Below are positions 1 through 7,311 of a stretch of 9,320 bases of DNA, piece after piece. The stretch is from Candidatus Faecivivens stercoripullorum (GTDB taxonomy: Bacteria > Bacillota > Clostridia > Oscillospirales > Ruminococcaceae), in contig DVLW01000067.1 in the NCBI GenBank assembly GCA_018715285.1, forward strand, positions 1 through 9,320. The letters run 5' to 3'. The notes under the pieces were generated by a model. That model had not been told where the DNA came from. It saw only the letters and a list, made by a program, of their open reading frames with translations, and did no database searches. Positions within the stretch are counted from its first letter, which is position 1, and the number at the start of each line of letters is the position of its first letter. The translations under genes and the position numbers were made by a program.

Positions 1-420
1 TTGCAGCGAAAAACTTGCCTCATCCCTGTCCATCCAAAGCAGATAGACATTGCTGACCTGATTGTCCCAGAAATCCTGACCATGGAACACGCCCTTATAT
101 GAAAACCGCCGCTGTCCGCATAGATGCAGCTGTTCAGGGGCTGCATCAACGCCCAATTCCTCTTTCAGTTCCCGCAGTGCCGACGGGATAAAATCCACGC
201 CTGCCGGAATGTGTCCGGCACTAGAAATATCATAACACCCAGGATAAGAATCTTTCTGATCGCTTCGTTTCTGCAAAAGTACCTGCAATCTTCCATCCTT
301 TATCCGGGCAATCCAGACATGGGAAGTGCGGTGCCGTATTCCAAGTGTATGTGCTTTTTTCCGTTCTACTGTTTCTCCAGTCGGAGCGCCTTCTTCATCT
401 ACAATATCCAGTATCTCCAT
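1..420 (-). CDS. Nudix hydrolase, 3' end cut by window edge
   Basis: Read from the ATG at 418-420 toward base 1, the frame stays open for 140 codons and runs off the window, so the C-terminus is missing. The protein begins MEILDIVDEEGAPTG, typical of Nudix proteins resembling isopentenyl-diphosphate isomerase or YfcD. It carries a Nudix box at residues 69-91 (G69, then R83-E84-L-K-E87-E88-L-G-V). The metal-binding REXXEE core is intact, but the first Glu of GX5EX7REUXEE is Val75 here. Family members hydrolyse X-linked nucleoside diphosphates or related pyrophosphates in the cytoplasm; the substrate cannot be read from sequence. A ribosome site, AGGAAAGGA, lies about 9 bases upstream of the ATG. 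The gene follows the MraY-like gene on the same strand behind a terminator hairpin. Only about 33 bases separate the T-run from the start, and I see no promoter there, so it may depend on read-through. Confidence 0.88.
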   Translation of the reverse strand, partial: MEILDIVDEEGAPTGETVERKKAHTLGIRHRTSHVWIARIKDGRLQVLLQKRSDQKDSYPGCYDISSAGHIPAGVDFIPSALRELKEELGVDAAPEQLHLCGQRRFSYKGVFHGQDFWDNQVSNVYLLWMDRDEASFSLQ

Positions 421-452
421 TATGACCAATCCTTTCCTATGATACTACAAGT

Positions 453-493
453 AAAAAGGTGCCCGCCGGAAATCATTCCGATCGGACACCTTT
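453..493 (-). terminator. Intrinsic terminator after the MraY-like gene
   Basis: On the minus strand the stem AAAGGTGTCCG (483-493) pairs with CGGGCACCTTT (455-465), giving 11 pairs with one G-U. A second stem, CGGAA/TTCCG around a TGAT loop, extends it inside. The 3' arm runs into TTTTT then AC. It begins 15 bases past the stop codon of the MraY-like gene and sits close upstream of the Nudix gene, so it may end or attenuate transcription between the two. Confidence 0.85.
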
Positions 494-508
494 ATCATCC
501 AGCTGAAG

Positions 509-1459
509 TTACATCGACAGCGAAATTGCCGCAAAACAGATAATTGCCTGAATAATCGCGAATCGATAGACCGTCTGCGGGTCCGACCAGCCCATATTTT
601 TTCTTGCATGGTCATGCAGCGGTGTACGGGTATTTTTCAGGATGGAAATCTTCAAAAACCGCTTGAGAGAAATCTTTACCAGCCCAAGGCCGCCATCCAA
701 AATCATTACCAGTCCCAGCAGCAGATAAATTAGCGGATTGCCGCTCTTCATTGCCGCAAACGCGATAAATAATCCCATTGCTCTTGATCCCGCATCGCCC
801 ATCATCAGCACGCTGGGAGAAGCGTTAAACCACTGGTAAGCCAGGATAACCGCAATCATAATCCCGCAAAGGAAGGAGAAGGACTTATCGGTCGACAGGC
901 ACAAAATCGCAAAAGAACCCATCGTAATCATCGACAGTGTTCCGCTCAGCCCGTCCACACCGTCGGTGCAGTTGGTCACATTGATCGAGCCCCAGATCAG
1001 CACGACGCCTAGAATGATGTACAGCCATCTGGGTAATTCCACAATGATATCGGTAAAAGGAATCGCAATAGCAGAGCCATTGAAGTTGACATAAGTAAAT
1101 GCACCGGCAAGTGCGATAATCAGGTCGATCAGACCTTTTTTATACTCATTCCACGGCTTTTCGGCCGCGTCATCCAGATAACCCGACAGCATTCCGGCAA
1201 CGACCAGCAGAATATAAATCAGGGTTTCCGCCGTAAACGGAACGAATAAAAGGCCGGCAATGGTAAACGCCCCGACAAAAATCAGTCCGGCACCCCGCGG
1301 CTTTCCTCTGGAAAGCTCACCATTTACCGCAAACTTCCGTCCGCCGTCACGCGGCAGACTGTTCTGACCAAAACGGATACCAAAAAAGGACAGTGCAAAA
1401 GCGGTCAGCACTCCCAAAAACAGAAGCGGACTGGATAGTCCGAAAACTGTGGACAACAT
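509..1459 (-). CDS. MraY-like polyprenyl-phosphate phospho-sugar transferase
   Basis: This 316-residue, roughly ten-helix membrane protein belongs to the MraY/WecA family. Such enzymes transfer a phospho-sugar from a UDP-sugar to undecaprenyl phosphate at the inner face of the membrane; MraY makes lipid I for peptidoglycan. Visible family motifs are the Asp pair D96-D97 (GYLDD), NCTDGVDGLSG at about 163-173, MMGDAGS at 219-225, and a C-terminal loop HDHARKNMGW at 282-291. Two signatures deviate. The PTMGG-type motif near residue 55 reads KPRGAG, and the MraY HHH triplet reads HDH. The usual MraY length is about 320-360, so this is short. The ATG at 1457-1459 has GGAGG (1470-1474) at good distance. 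The gene is not in a dcw cell-division cluster here, so it could be the sole MraY of a divergent clade or a paralogue using another UDP-sugar. Family membership is firm; the exact substrate is not. Confidence 0.82.
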   Translation of the reverse strand: MLSTVFGLSSPLLFLGVLTAFALSFFGIRFGQNSLPRDGGRKFAVNGELSRGKPRGAGLIFVGAFTIAGLLFVPFTAETLIYILLVVAGMLSGYLDDAAEKPWNEYKKGLIDLIIALAGAFTYVNFNGSAIAIPFTDIIVELPRWLYIILGVVLIWGSINVTNCTDGVDGLSGTLSMITMGSFAILCLSTDKSFSFLCGIMIAVILAYQWFNASPSVLMMGDAGSRAMGLFIAFAAMKSGNPLIYLLLGLVMILDGGLGLVKISLKRFLKISILKNTRTPLHDHARKNMGWSDPQTVYRFAIIQAIICFAAISLSM

Positions 1460-1553
1460 TGTCTTTCGTCCTCCAATATTTTATTTTCCGGGCTGAAAAA
1501 GGTCTTGTCCTTCTTATCATATGTAAAGAAACTACCCGGTATTAATTAGTTTC

Positions 1554-1582
1554 AGTATAACACATTTTTCCTTCTCGGTAAA
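1554..1582 (-). promoter_or_regulatory. Promoter for the MraY-like gene
   Basis: On the minus strand, TTTACC (1577-1582), 17 bases, then TATACT (1554-1559) fits a sigma-A promoter. A TG one base before the -10 makes it an extended -10. Transcription would start near 1547, leaving a leader of about 88 bases before the start codon at 1459. Confidence 0.7.
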
Positions 1583-1629
1583 GTTTTTTTGCACTTTTCC
1601 ACGTCTATCCATCCAAATGCGGCAAAACC

Positions 1630-1658
1630 TTTTCTTTCGCAGTTTAATCTGATATAAT
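1630..1658 (+). promoter_or_regulatory. Extended -10 promoter for the AEC permease
   Basis: The -10 is a perfect TATAAT (1653-1658) with an upstream TG (1650-1651), the extended -10 arrangement. The sequence 17 bases upstream (1630-1635, TTTTCT) is a poor -35, consistent with extended -10 promoters not needing one. The expected start near 1665 leaves about 32 bases of leader. The promoter points away from the MraY-like promoter in a 237-base divergent intergenic region in which I see no further gene. Confidence 0.68.
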
Positions 1659-1696
1659 ATAAAAAGCGCATCGATTGATGAGAGGGGAGTCAAAAC

Positions 1697-2680
1697 GTGT
1701 ACCAAAATTTTCTGGTGAGCATGAATGCCGTATTGCCGCTGATTATCTGCATGGCAGCAGGATATATCTTTCGGGTGGCCAAGCTGGTAAGTGAGGATTT
1801 TTGCCGGAAATGCAATACTTTTTGTTTTAAAACATTTCTGCCGCTGATGATCTTCATGAATGTCTATAACTCTGATCTGGAAAGTGCCATCCAGCCGGGA
1901 GTATTCCTTTTTGCGGTCATCGCGACGCTGGCAATATTTTTTGCCGCTTTTTTGCTGATACCATTGATTGTACGCAAAGGTTCGACCGATCGTGATGGAA
2001 CACCGATTACCGCCGCCAGCAGACAGGCTGTTCTGATTCAGTCGATTTTCCGTTCCAACTTTGTCATCTTCGGGTATCAGGTTGTTGCAAACGTGTACGG
2101 CAGTGAACGGGCAGCGGTTGCGTCGGTATTGGCGGCGATTGTAGTTCCGCTATTTAATATACTTGCAGTATTTACATTAGAGTATTTTACAAATAGTAAA
2201 AAAGGATTTTCTTCTGTCCTGCGCGGCATTGCCAAAAACCCGCTCATCTGGGGTGCGATACTCGCATTTATCTTTAAATTTTCCAGTATTGTCTTTCCGC
2301 AGCCGCTGTATACCGGTCTGTCCAATATGGCGTCGATTGCGACACCGCTTGCACTGGTGGTATTGGGTGGAACCTTTCACTTTGACTCGCTTGGAAAAAA
2401 TGCCGGTGCTATTGCGCTGGGTGTGCTGGGAAAAATCGTCATTGCACCGATTATTATGGTGCCGCTTGCCGTACTGCTGGGGTTCAGGGATGCAAATCTA
2501 TTGTCGCTGATGATTGTATTTGCATCACCGACCGCCGTCAACTCCTATACCATGGCCGCTGCCTACAACCATGACCCGGAACTTGCCGGTCAGCTGGTGG
2601 TTATGACCAGTATCTTCTCGATGCTGTCGGTGTTTGGATGGATTTTTATTCTGCAAACAATGGGATTTATTGCTGTTTGA
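1697..2680 (+). CDS. AEC (auxin efflux carrier) family permease
   Basis: This 327-residue hydrophobic protein has about ten membrane helices and a length typical of bacterial AEC-family transporters (about 310-320). Family traits include the N-terminal LPLIICMAAGYIFR helix, the FLPLMIFMNVY segment following a short polar stretch, and a C-terminal ASPTAVNSYTMA (276-287) followed by a polar DPELAGQLVV turn and a last helix pair. Bacterial members carry small metabolites such as malate, malonate or amino acids across the cytoplasmic membrane; the substrate is not readable here. The start is GTG at 1697, supported by AGAGGGGAG at 1681-1689. An internal ATG at residue 9 lacks such a site. No clear terminator follows the stop, so read-through would enter the TPP riboswitch leader and meet its terminator. 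The neighbouring thiamin gene gives only weak grounds for guessing a related substrate. Confidence 0.85.
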   Translation: MYQNFLVSMNAVLPLIICMAAGYIFRVAKLVSEDFCRKCNTFCFKTFLPLMIFMNVYNSDLESAIQPGVFLFAVIATLAIFFAAFLLIPLIVRKGSTDRDGTPITAASRQAVLIQSIFRSNFVIFGYQVVANVYGSERAAVASVLAAIVVPLFNILAVFTLEYFTNSKKGFSSVLRGIAKNPLIWGAILAFIFKFSSIVFPQPLYTGLSNMASIATPLALVVLGGTFHFDSLGKNAGAIALGVLGKIVIAPIIMVPLAVLLGFRDANLLSLMIVFASPTAVNSYTMAAAYNHDPELAGQLVVMTSIFSMLSVFGWIFILQTMGFIAV

Positions 2681-2681
2681 G

Positions 2682-2710
2682 TTGCAAAACCACGCAAAAA
2701 GTGGTATAAT
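2682..2710 (+). promoter_or_regulatory. Promoter for the TPP riboswitch and thiW
   Basis: TTGCAA (2682-2687), 17 bases and a perfect TATAAT (2705-2710) with an extended -10 TG (2702-2703) form a sigma-A promoter starting 2 bases after the AEC stop codon. Transcription would begin near 2717, just ahead of the aptamer. The spacer contains a small inverted repeat, ACCAC (2689-2693) and GTGGT (2701-2705), which could be chance or a weak operator. Confidence 0.75.
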
Positions 2711-2730
2711 ATTCCAAACAGAAAACAGGA

Positions 2731-2826
2731 AACGAGACGGGGAGCTTCCGCACGGAGGCTGAGAGGGAACGCAGTGCCGTTCCGACCCGAAACCTGATTT
2801 GGGTAATGCCAACGTAGGGATTTTCT
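2731..2826 (+). ncRNA. TPP riboswitch aptamer (THI element)
   Basis: The conserved thiamin pyrophosphate aptamer blocks appear in order: CGGGGAGC (2738-2745), GGCTGAGAGGG (2757-2767), GACCCGAAACCTGAT (2784-2798), then TTGGGTAATGCCAACGTAGGGA (2799-2820). Stems visible by eye are CTTCC/GGAGG, the optional P3a hairpin GGAAC/GTTCC, and TTGG/CCAA. P1 is weak, mostly GAGA with TTTT, so the outer limits are approximate. The aptamer binds TPP in the nascent mRNA and should lower thiW expression when TPP is plentiful. Its position between a strong promoter and thiW fits the known regulation of ThiW by THI elements. Confidence 0.96.
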
Positions 2827-2852
2827 AACAGAATAACGGGGATTTTAGCTGA

Positions 2853-2928
2853 TCCTTTTTGATTCTTTCCGGGAAATGCCTGCCCATTTGCGGCACGTTT
2901 CCCGGTTTTTGTATTTTATCAAAAAGGA
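2853..2928 (+). promoter_or_regulatory. Riboswitch expression platform: SD-sequestering helix
   Basis: TCCTTTTTGAT (2853-2863) is perfectly complementary over 11 bases to ATCAAAAAGGA (2918-2928), which contains the thiW ribosome site. The pair encloses the terminator hairpin. The aptamer's 3' strand AGGGAT (2816-2821) can instead pair with ATCCTT (2852-2857), as can a nearby second copy, GGGGAT (2838-2843). Either pairing would block the sequestering helix. This gives a plausible switch: with TPP bound, AGGGA is held in the aptamer and the ribosome site is hidden; without TPP it is freed. The complementarity is observed; the switching model is inferred without a folding run. Confidence 0.65.
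2869..2912 (+). terminator. Intrinsic terminator in the thiW leader
   Basis: CCGGGAAATGCC (2869-2880) pairs with GGCACGTTTCCCGG (2892-2905): eight perfect outer pairs plus GCC/GGC inside. It is followed by TTTTT (2906-2910) and then a further T-rich stretch. Lying between the TPP aptamer and thiW, it is most likely the regulated terminator of the riboswitch. I could not find a convincing antiterminator strand for it by eye; CGGGGA (2837-2842) with TTTCCG (2866-2871) is the best candidate and is weak. Confidence 0.82.
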
Positions 2929-2937
2929 GTCATCCGT

Positions 2938-3459
2938 ATGAAAACATCCCTCAATCTCCGCAAGCTCTGCCTTGCAGCCGTCCTGACCGCCGTTTGTGTG
3001 GCCACATCCACCTTTTCCATTCCGGTGGGTGCTTCCCGTTGCTTTCCTATCCAGCATTTGTGCAACATTCTGGCCGGTGTATTCCTCGGACCATGGTACA
3101 GCGTCGCAATGGCCTTCTGTGCCAGTCTGCTCCGTAACCTGATGGGAACCGGTACACTGCTTGCTTTCCCGGGAAGTATGGCAGGCGCACTGCTGGGCGG
3201 AATACTCTACCAGTATTGCGGACGTAAACTGGTACTGGCTTACCTCGGAGAACTGGTGGGAACCAGTATTCTGGGCGGCGTACTCGCATGGCCGCTCGCA
3301 GTTTTTGTCCTCGGCAAAGAAGCTGCTATTTTTGCCTATGTTTTCCCGTTCTTTGTCAGCTGTGCAGGCGGAACAATTATTGCTGTTTTTCTGGTCGGCG
3401 CACTCAAAAAGACCGGCGCACTGGATAGAGTACTGAGTCCTGCTGTAAAGAAACTATAA
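2938..3459 (+). CDS. thiW: ThiW, ECF transporter S component for thiamin precursor
   Basis: This 173-residue integral membrane protein has about five to six helices. It matches the ThiW family in the segment GASRCFPIQHLCNILAG (31-47), followed by FLGPWYS, LLRNLMGTGTLLAFPGSM (64-81) and GALLGGILY. ThiW is the substrate-binding S subunit of an energy-coupling-factor transporter, thought from genomic context to take up the thiazole precursor of thiamin (hydroxyethylthiazole). It needs the shared EcfT membrane subunit and EcfA ATPases, which are not in this window, so it must borrow a module encoded elsewhere. The ATG at 2938 follows AAAAAGGAG (2921-2929) with 8 bases of spacing. An upstream TPP riboswitch with a terminator controls it, which independently supports the call. 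It forms a single-gene transcription unit ending at a strong terminator. No thiM, thiE or thiD lies beside it here. Confidence 0.93.
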   Translation: MKTSLNLRKLCLAAVLTAVCVATSTFSIPVGASRCFPIQHLCNILAGVFLGPWYSVAMAFCASLLRNLMGTGTLLAFPGSMAGALLGGILYQYCGRKLVLAYLGELVGTSILGGVLAWPLAVFVLGKEAAIFAYVFPFFVSCAGGTIIAVFLVGALKKTGALDRVLSPAVKKL

Positions 3460-3470
3460 TCTAATAACAG

Positions 3471-3508
3471 AAAATATCCGGCGTCTGAACTCAGGCGCCG
3501 GATATTTT
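3471..3508. terminator. Bidirectional terminator between thiW and purL
   Basis: AAAATATCCGGCG (3471-3483) pairs with CGCCGGATATTTT (3496-3508), and CTG/CAG continues the stem around a small AACT loop. Both arms end in A/T runs, so the same hairpin gives a T-tract on either strand. It serves the two convergent genes, thiW from the left and purL from the right. Confidence 0.93.
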
Positions 3509-3541
3509 TATAAGCTATTCAGTTTAAGTCAAGTCCGCAGA

Positions 3542-6500
3542 TTATTTGAAGTACTCAACACCGCTCTTGAAGATCAGCTGATCTTTCTGACCATCGATGT
3601 TCTTTGCAAGGTCAGTGCCGATGACACGTTCACTGTGGCCCATCTTGCCCAGTACACGGCCGTCAGGAGAGGTAATACCCTCAATTGCCATGACCGAAGC
3701 GTTGGGGTTGAAGTGGATATCATAGGTGGGATTGCCTTCCAGATCGACATACTGGGTTGCAATCTGACCATTTGCTGCCATCTGTGCAACCAGTTCAGGG
3801 GTTGCAATGAAGCGGCCTTCACCATGAGAGATCGGAATCATATGGTAATCACCGACCGAGGTGTTATACAGCCAGGGCGACTTGTTGGAAGCAATGCGGG
3901 TACGAACCATCATCGACTGGTGGCGGCCAATCGAGTTAAAGGTCAGAGTCGGAGAGTTGTCTTCCATCTCAACAATCTCGCCAAACGGTACCAGACCCAG
4001 TTTGACCAGTGCCTGGAAGCCGTTGCAGATACCCAGCATCAGACCATCACGCTGTTTGAGCAGGGTATGTACGCCGTCTTTAATGCGCGGGTTGCGGAAG
4101 AAAGCGGTAATGAACTTGCCGCTGCCGTCCGGTTCGTCACCGCCGGAGAAACCGCCGGGGATCATAACGATCTGGCTTTCTGCGAGCCGGCGAGCAAACT
4201 CGTTGACCGACTCTTCGATATCGGAACCATTCAGGTTGCGGATAACAAAGACATCTGCCTGTGCACCGGCTTTTTCAAAAGCACGGGCGGTATCATATTC
4301 GCAGTTGGTGCCCGGGAATACCGGAATCAGGACGCGAGGACGTGCAACCTTGATTGCAGGAGACAGTTTGGTTTCATTGGTATAGCTGAAGGTTTCGGGT
4401 TTTCCTTCCGGAACAGGTGCAAGGGTATGATAAACCTTTTCGAGTTTTTCTTCGTAAGAAGTCTGGAGTGCATCCAGTGCAATCTTTTCGCCGCTGTACA
4501 GGGTGACAACCGGTTCCAGATGGGTCATACCGATAACAGGCATATCCTCTGCATCTGCTTCACTGGCAAGTTCGAGTACAAAGCCGCCGTAAACAGGGTT
4601 GAACATCAGCGTCTTGCAGACATCAGCAGTAAAGGTAAAGCCGATCTTGTTGCCCAGTCCCATCTTGACGATAGCTTCCGAAACGCCGCCGTAACCCAGT
4701 GTCCATGCAGACAGAACCTTACCAGCTGCAATCATGTCACGTACACGGGTAAATACTTCACGCACAGAAGCGTAATCAGGTGTACCGTCTTCGTTCATCT
4801 TCGGCAGCAGCAGTGCGACCGGAGAAGAAACACACTTGAATTCAGGAGAAATAACCTTTCTTGCGTCCGCCAGAGATACCGCAAACGAAACCAGTGTAGG
4901 CGGAACGTCGATATCTTCAAAGCTGCCGGACATCGAGTCCTTACCGCCGATCGAAGCTGCACCCAGCTGCCACTGTGCTTCCAGACCACCGAGCAGTGCG
5001 CTCATGGGTTTGCCCCATCTGGTAGGATCAGAAGTCATTCTCTCAAAGTATTCCTGGAAGGTCAGCCAGCATTTTTCATGGTTACCACCAGCTGCAACCA
5101 GTTTAGCAATCGATTCGATAACGGCGTACTGTGCACCCAGATAAGGATTCTGTGCGGTCAGATCAGGGTTATAGCCCCATGCCATGACCGAACAGGTATT
5201 GGTGTCACCGGTCAGAACCGGCAGTTTTGCAGCCATTGCCTGGGTCTTTGTCATCTGGTATTTACCGCCGTAAGGCATGGTAACGGTTGCGCCGCCGATC
5301 GACGAGTCAAACATCGATACCAGCCCTTTCTGAGAGCAGATATTGAGGTTGGACATATGTGCAATCCAGTTATCAGGGGTATTTTCGAGGACGTTGACCG
5401 GATGAACCTCAGATACTTCGATCTTAACTTTGGTGTGCTTTTCAGCGCCGTTGGAGTTGAGGAACTCTCTGGACAGGTCAACGATGGTGTTGCCGCACCA
5501 GGTCATGGTCATGCGGTTTTTATCGGTAACAGTTGCAACAACCGTTGCTTCAAGGTTTTCGGTGTGTGCCAGTTCGATGAACCGTTCAACGTTTTCAGGC
5601 GCTACGACAACAGCCATTCTTTCCTGAGATTCGGAAATTGCCAGCTCGGTGCCGTCCAGACCATCATATTTTTTCGGAACAGCGTCCAGATTGATATCCA
5701 GACCATCTGCCAGCTCACCGATTGCAACCGATACACCGCCTGCACCGAAGTCATTGCAGCGACGAATCATGCGGGTAACTTCCGGATCACGGAACAGACG
5801 GGCCAGCTCACGTTCAATCGGAGCATTACCCTTCTGAACTTCAGCGCCACAGGTTTCCAGCGATTCCAGCGTATGGGACTTGGAAGAACCGGTTGCACCG
5901 CCGCAGCCGTCACGGCCAGTACGGCCGCCCAACAGGATGACGATATCGCCTGCATCGGGAACTTCACGAATAACATTTTCAGCAGGAGCCGCACCGATAA
6001 CCGCACCGATTTCCATTCTCTTTGCGACATAGTTGGGATGGTAGACCTCGGTGACTTCGCCAGTTGCAAGGCCGATCTGGTTACCGTAGGAAGAATAGCC
6101 TCTTGCAGCGGTGGTAACGATCTTCTTCTGAGGGAGTTTGCCTTTCAGAGTCTGGCTTCTCGGAACAGTCGGGTCAGCCGCACCGGTTACACGCATTGCC
6201 TGATAAACATAGCTGCGTCCGGAAAGCGGGTCACGGATTGCACCGCCCAGACAGGTTGCAGCACCACCGAAAGGCTCGATTTCGGTCGGATGGTTGTGGG
6301 TCTCGTTCTTGAACAGCAGCAGCCAGTCTTCCATCTTGCCGTCAACATCCACCTGAATGCGAACGGTGCAGGCATTGATCTCATCTGATTCATCCAGATC
6401 GGTCAGAATGCCGTCTTTTTTCAGCTTCTTAGCGCCGATGACAGCCATATCCATCAGGGTCATCGGTTTTTTCTTCTTGCCGTCGTACAGTTCTTTACGG

Positions 6501-7258
6501 ACAGCCAGATACTGCTCATAAGTTTTCCGGATAGCCGGGTCATCGATTTCGACCTCATCAATAATGGTACCAAAAGTGGTATGACGGCAGTGGTCAGACC
6601 AGTAAGTATCAATCAGGCGAATTTCGGTGATGGTAGGATCACGATGTTCGATGTATTTAAAGTAGCGCTGGCAGAACGCGATATCGTCAAAGTCCATTGC
6701 CAGACCGTAAGATACAATAAAGCCAGCAAGCTCTTCATCCGACAGTTCGATAAAACCATCCAGTGTTTTAACGGTAGTCGGGATATCATAGCTGACAGCC
6801 AGTGTATCAAACTTTGCAAGGGATGCTTCTCTTGCTTCGACCGGGTTAATCAGCGTATTCTTAATGGTCTCAAACTCTTCATCGGAGATTTCGCCATCAA
6901 TCAGGTATACACGGGCATTGCGTACTCTGGGACGGTCTCCCTGGGTCATAATCTGGATGCACTGTTCACAGGAATCCGCTCTCTGATCAAACTGACCGGG
7001 CAGGTACTCGACCGCAAGCAGCCGCTGACCGGGCTGAAGCTCGGGAAGTTCTGCACAGGTTACATCGACTGCCGGCTCCGAGAAAATGGTACGGGAAGCA
7101 GTCTCAAAGGTCTCAGGATCAATCCCTTCGACATCATACCGGTTGAACAGCCGAACGCTCTTCACCTTAATGCCAAGGGTGGAAATGTCGTGGCGGACAC
7201 CATCCGCTTCAACGGCAAATTCCGGTTTCTTTTCAACGTAGATTCTGAAAACAGCCAT
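3542..7258 (-). CDS. purL: Phosphoribosylformylglycinamidine synthase, large fused form
   Basis: PurL converts formylglycinamide ribonucleotide, glutamine and ATP to FGAM, the fourth step of purine synthesis. This is the long single-chain type, 1238 residues from the chosen start, matching the roughly 1240-residue clostridial clade. In order it has a PurS-like N-terminal part, the SDHCRHTTFG signature (about 221-230), the ATP-site ETHNHPTEIEPFGGAATCLG (about 319-338), a second synthase half with GGKDSMSGSFEDID, and a C-terminal class I glutaminase from about residue 975. The glutaminase triad is visible: Cys1078 in GICNG, and His1208 and Glu1210 in GHSER. The frame extends 7 codons upstream to an ATG at 7279, but MAVFRIYVEKK starting at 7258 fits the family and has AAAGGA 11 bases upstream, so I chose it. 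Upstream lie a palindrome and the mtaB terminator, and no purine riboswitch. No frameshift is seen. Confidence 0.97.
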   Translation of the reverse strand: MAVFRIYVEKKPEFAVEADGVRHDISTLGIKVKSVRLFNRYDVEGIDPETFETASRTIFSEPAVDVTCAELPELQPGQRLLAVEYLPGQFDQRADSCEQCIQIMTQGDRPRVRNARVYLIDGEISDEEFETIKNTLINPVEAREASLAKFDTLAVSYDIPTTVKTLDGFIELSDEELAGFIVSYGLAMDFDDIAFCQRYFKYIEHRDPTITEIRLIDTYWSDHCRHTTFGTIIDEVEIDDPAIRKTYEQYLAVRKELYDGKKKKPMTLMDMAVIGAKKLKKDGILTDLDESDEINACTVRIQVDVDGKMEDWLLLFKNETHNHPTEIEPFGGAATCLGGAIRDPLSGRSYVYQAMRVTGAADPTVPRSQTLKGKLPQKKIVTTAARGYSSYGNQIGLATGEVTEVYHPNYVAKRMEIGAVIGAAPAENVIREVPDAGDIVILLGGRTGRDGCGGATGSSKSHTLESLETCGAEVQKGNAPIERELARLFRDPEVTRMIRRCNDFGAGGVSVAIGELADGLDINLDAVPKKYDGLDGTELAISESQERMAVVVAPENVERFIELAHTENLEATVVATVTDKNRMTMTWCGNTIVDLSREFLNSNGAEKHTKVKIEVSEVHPVNVLENTPDNWIAHMSNLNICSQKGLVSMFDSSIGGATVTMPYGGKYQMTKTQAMAAKLPVLTGDTNTCSVMAWGYNPDLTAQNPYLGAQYAVIESIAKLVAAGGNHEKCWLTFQEYFERMTSDPTRWGKPMSALLGGLEAQWQLGAASIGGKDSMSGSFEDIDVPPTLVSFAVSLADARKVISPEFKCVSSPVALLLPKMNEDGTPDYASVREVFTRVRDMIAAGKVLSAWTLGYGGVSEAIVKMGLGNKIGFTFTADVCKTLMFNPVYGGFVLELASEADAEDMPVIGMTHLEPVVTLYSGEKIALDALQTSYEEKLEKVYHTLAPVPEGKPETFSYTNETKLSPAIKVARPRVLIPVFPGTNCEYDTARAFEKAGAQADVFVIRNLNGSDIEESVNEFARRLAESQIVMIPGGFSGGDEPDGSGKFITAFFRNPRIKDGVHTLLKQRDGLMLGICNGFQALVKLGLVPFGEIVEMEDNSPTLTFNSIGRHQSMMVRTRIASNKSPWLYNTSVGDYHMIPISHGEGRFIATPELVAQMAANGQIATQYVDLEGNPTYDIHFNPNASVMAIEGITSPDGRVLGKMGHSERVIGTDLAKNIDGQKDQLIFKSGVEYFK

Positions 7259-7281
7259 ATTTTCACAAGTCCTTTCCATAC

Positions 7282-7299
7282 TTTTCCGATAACGGAAAA
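7282..7299. repeat. 18-base palindrome just upstream of purL
   Basis: TTTTCCG (7282-7288), a 4-base centre, and CGGAAAA (7293-7299) form a perfect 7-base inverted repeat between the mtaB terminator and the purL start. It could be an operator, or a small RNA hairpin directly before the purL ribosome site. It shares only the CCGA core with the Bacillus PurBox, so I do not call it one. Confidence 0.45.
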
Positions 7300-7311
7300 C
7301 AGTTTAAAGGT

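Noticed and set aside
471..483. 13-base match AATCATTCCGATC shared with 9005-9017
   Set aside because: It is short, present as two copies only, one within a terminator loop and one in a leader. It is most likely chance, with no repeat-element context.
124..543. A 139-codon plus-strand frame at the left end
   Set aside because: It lies opposite the Nudix gene and its terminator. The Nudix frame on the other strand has a clear motif and ribosome site.
2689..2705. Inverted repeat ACCAC/GTGGT inside the thiW promoter spacer as an operator or AEC terminator
   Set aside because: Five pairs only and no T-run, so it is not a terminator. As an operator it is too short to claim without conservation.
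3635..6388. A 917-codon open frame on the plus strand opposite purL
   Set aside because: It is antisense to a well-recognised PurL with intact motifs. Its translation is low-complexity-like (rich in Cys, Arg and Gln) with no recognisable domain, and its openness follows from purL codon use.
7259..7279. Upstream ATG at 7279 as the purL start
   Set aside because: It has no ribosome site at proper distance. The AAAGGA that would serve the ATG at 7258 lies inside the extension, and the PurL N-terminus begins at MAVFRIYV.
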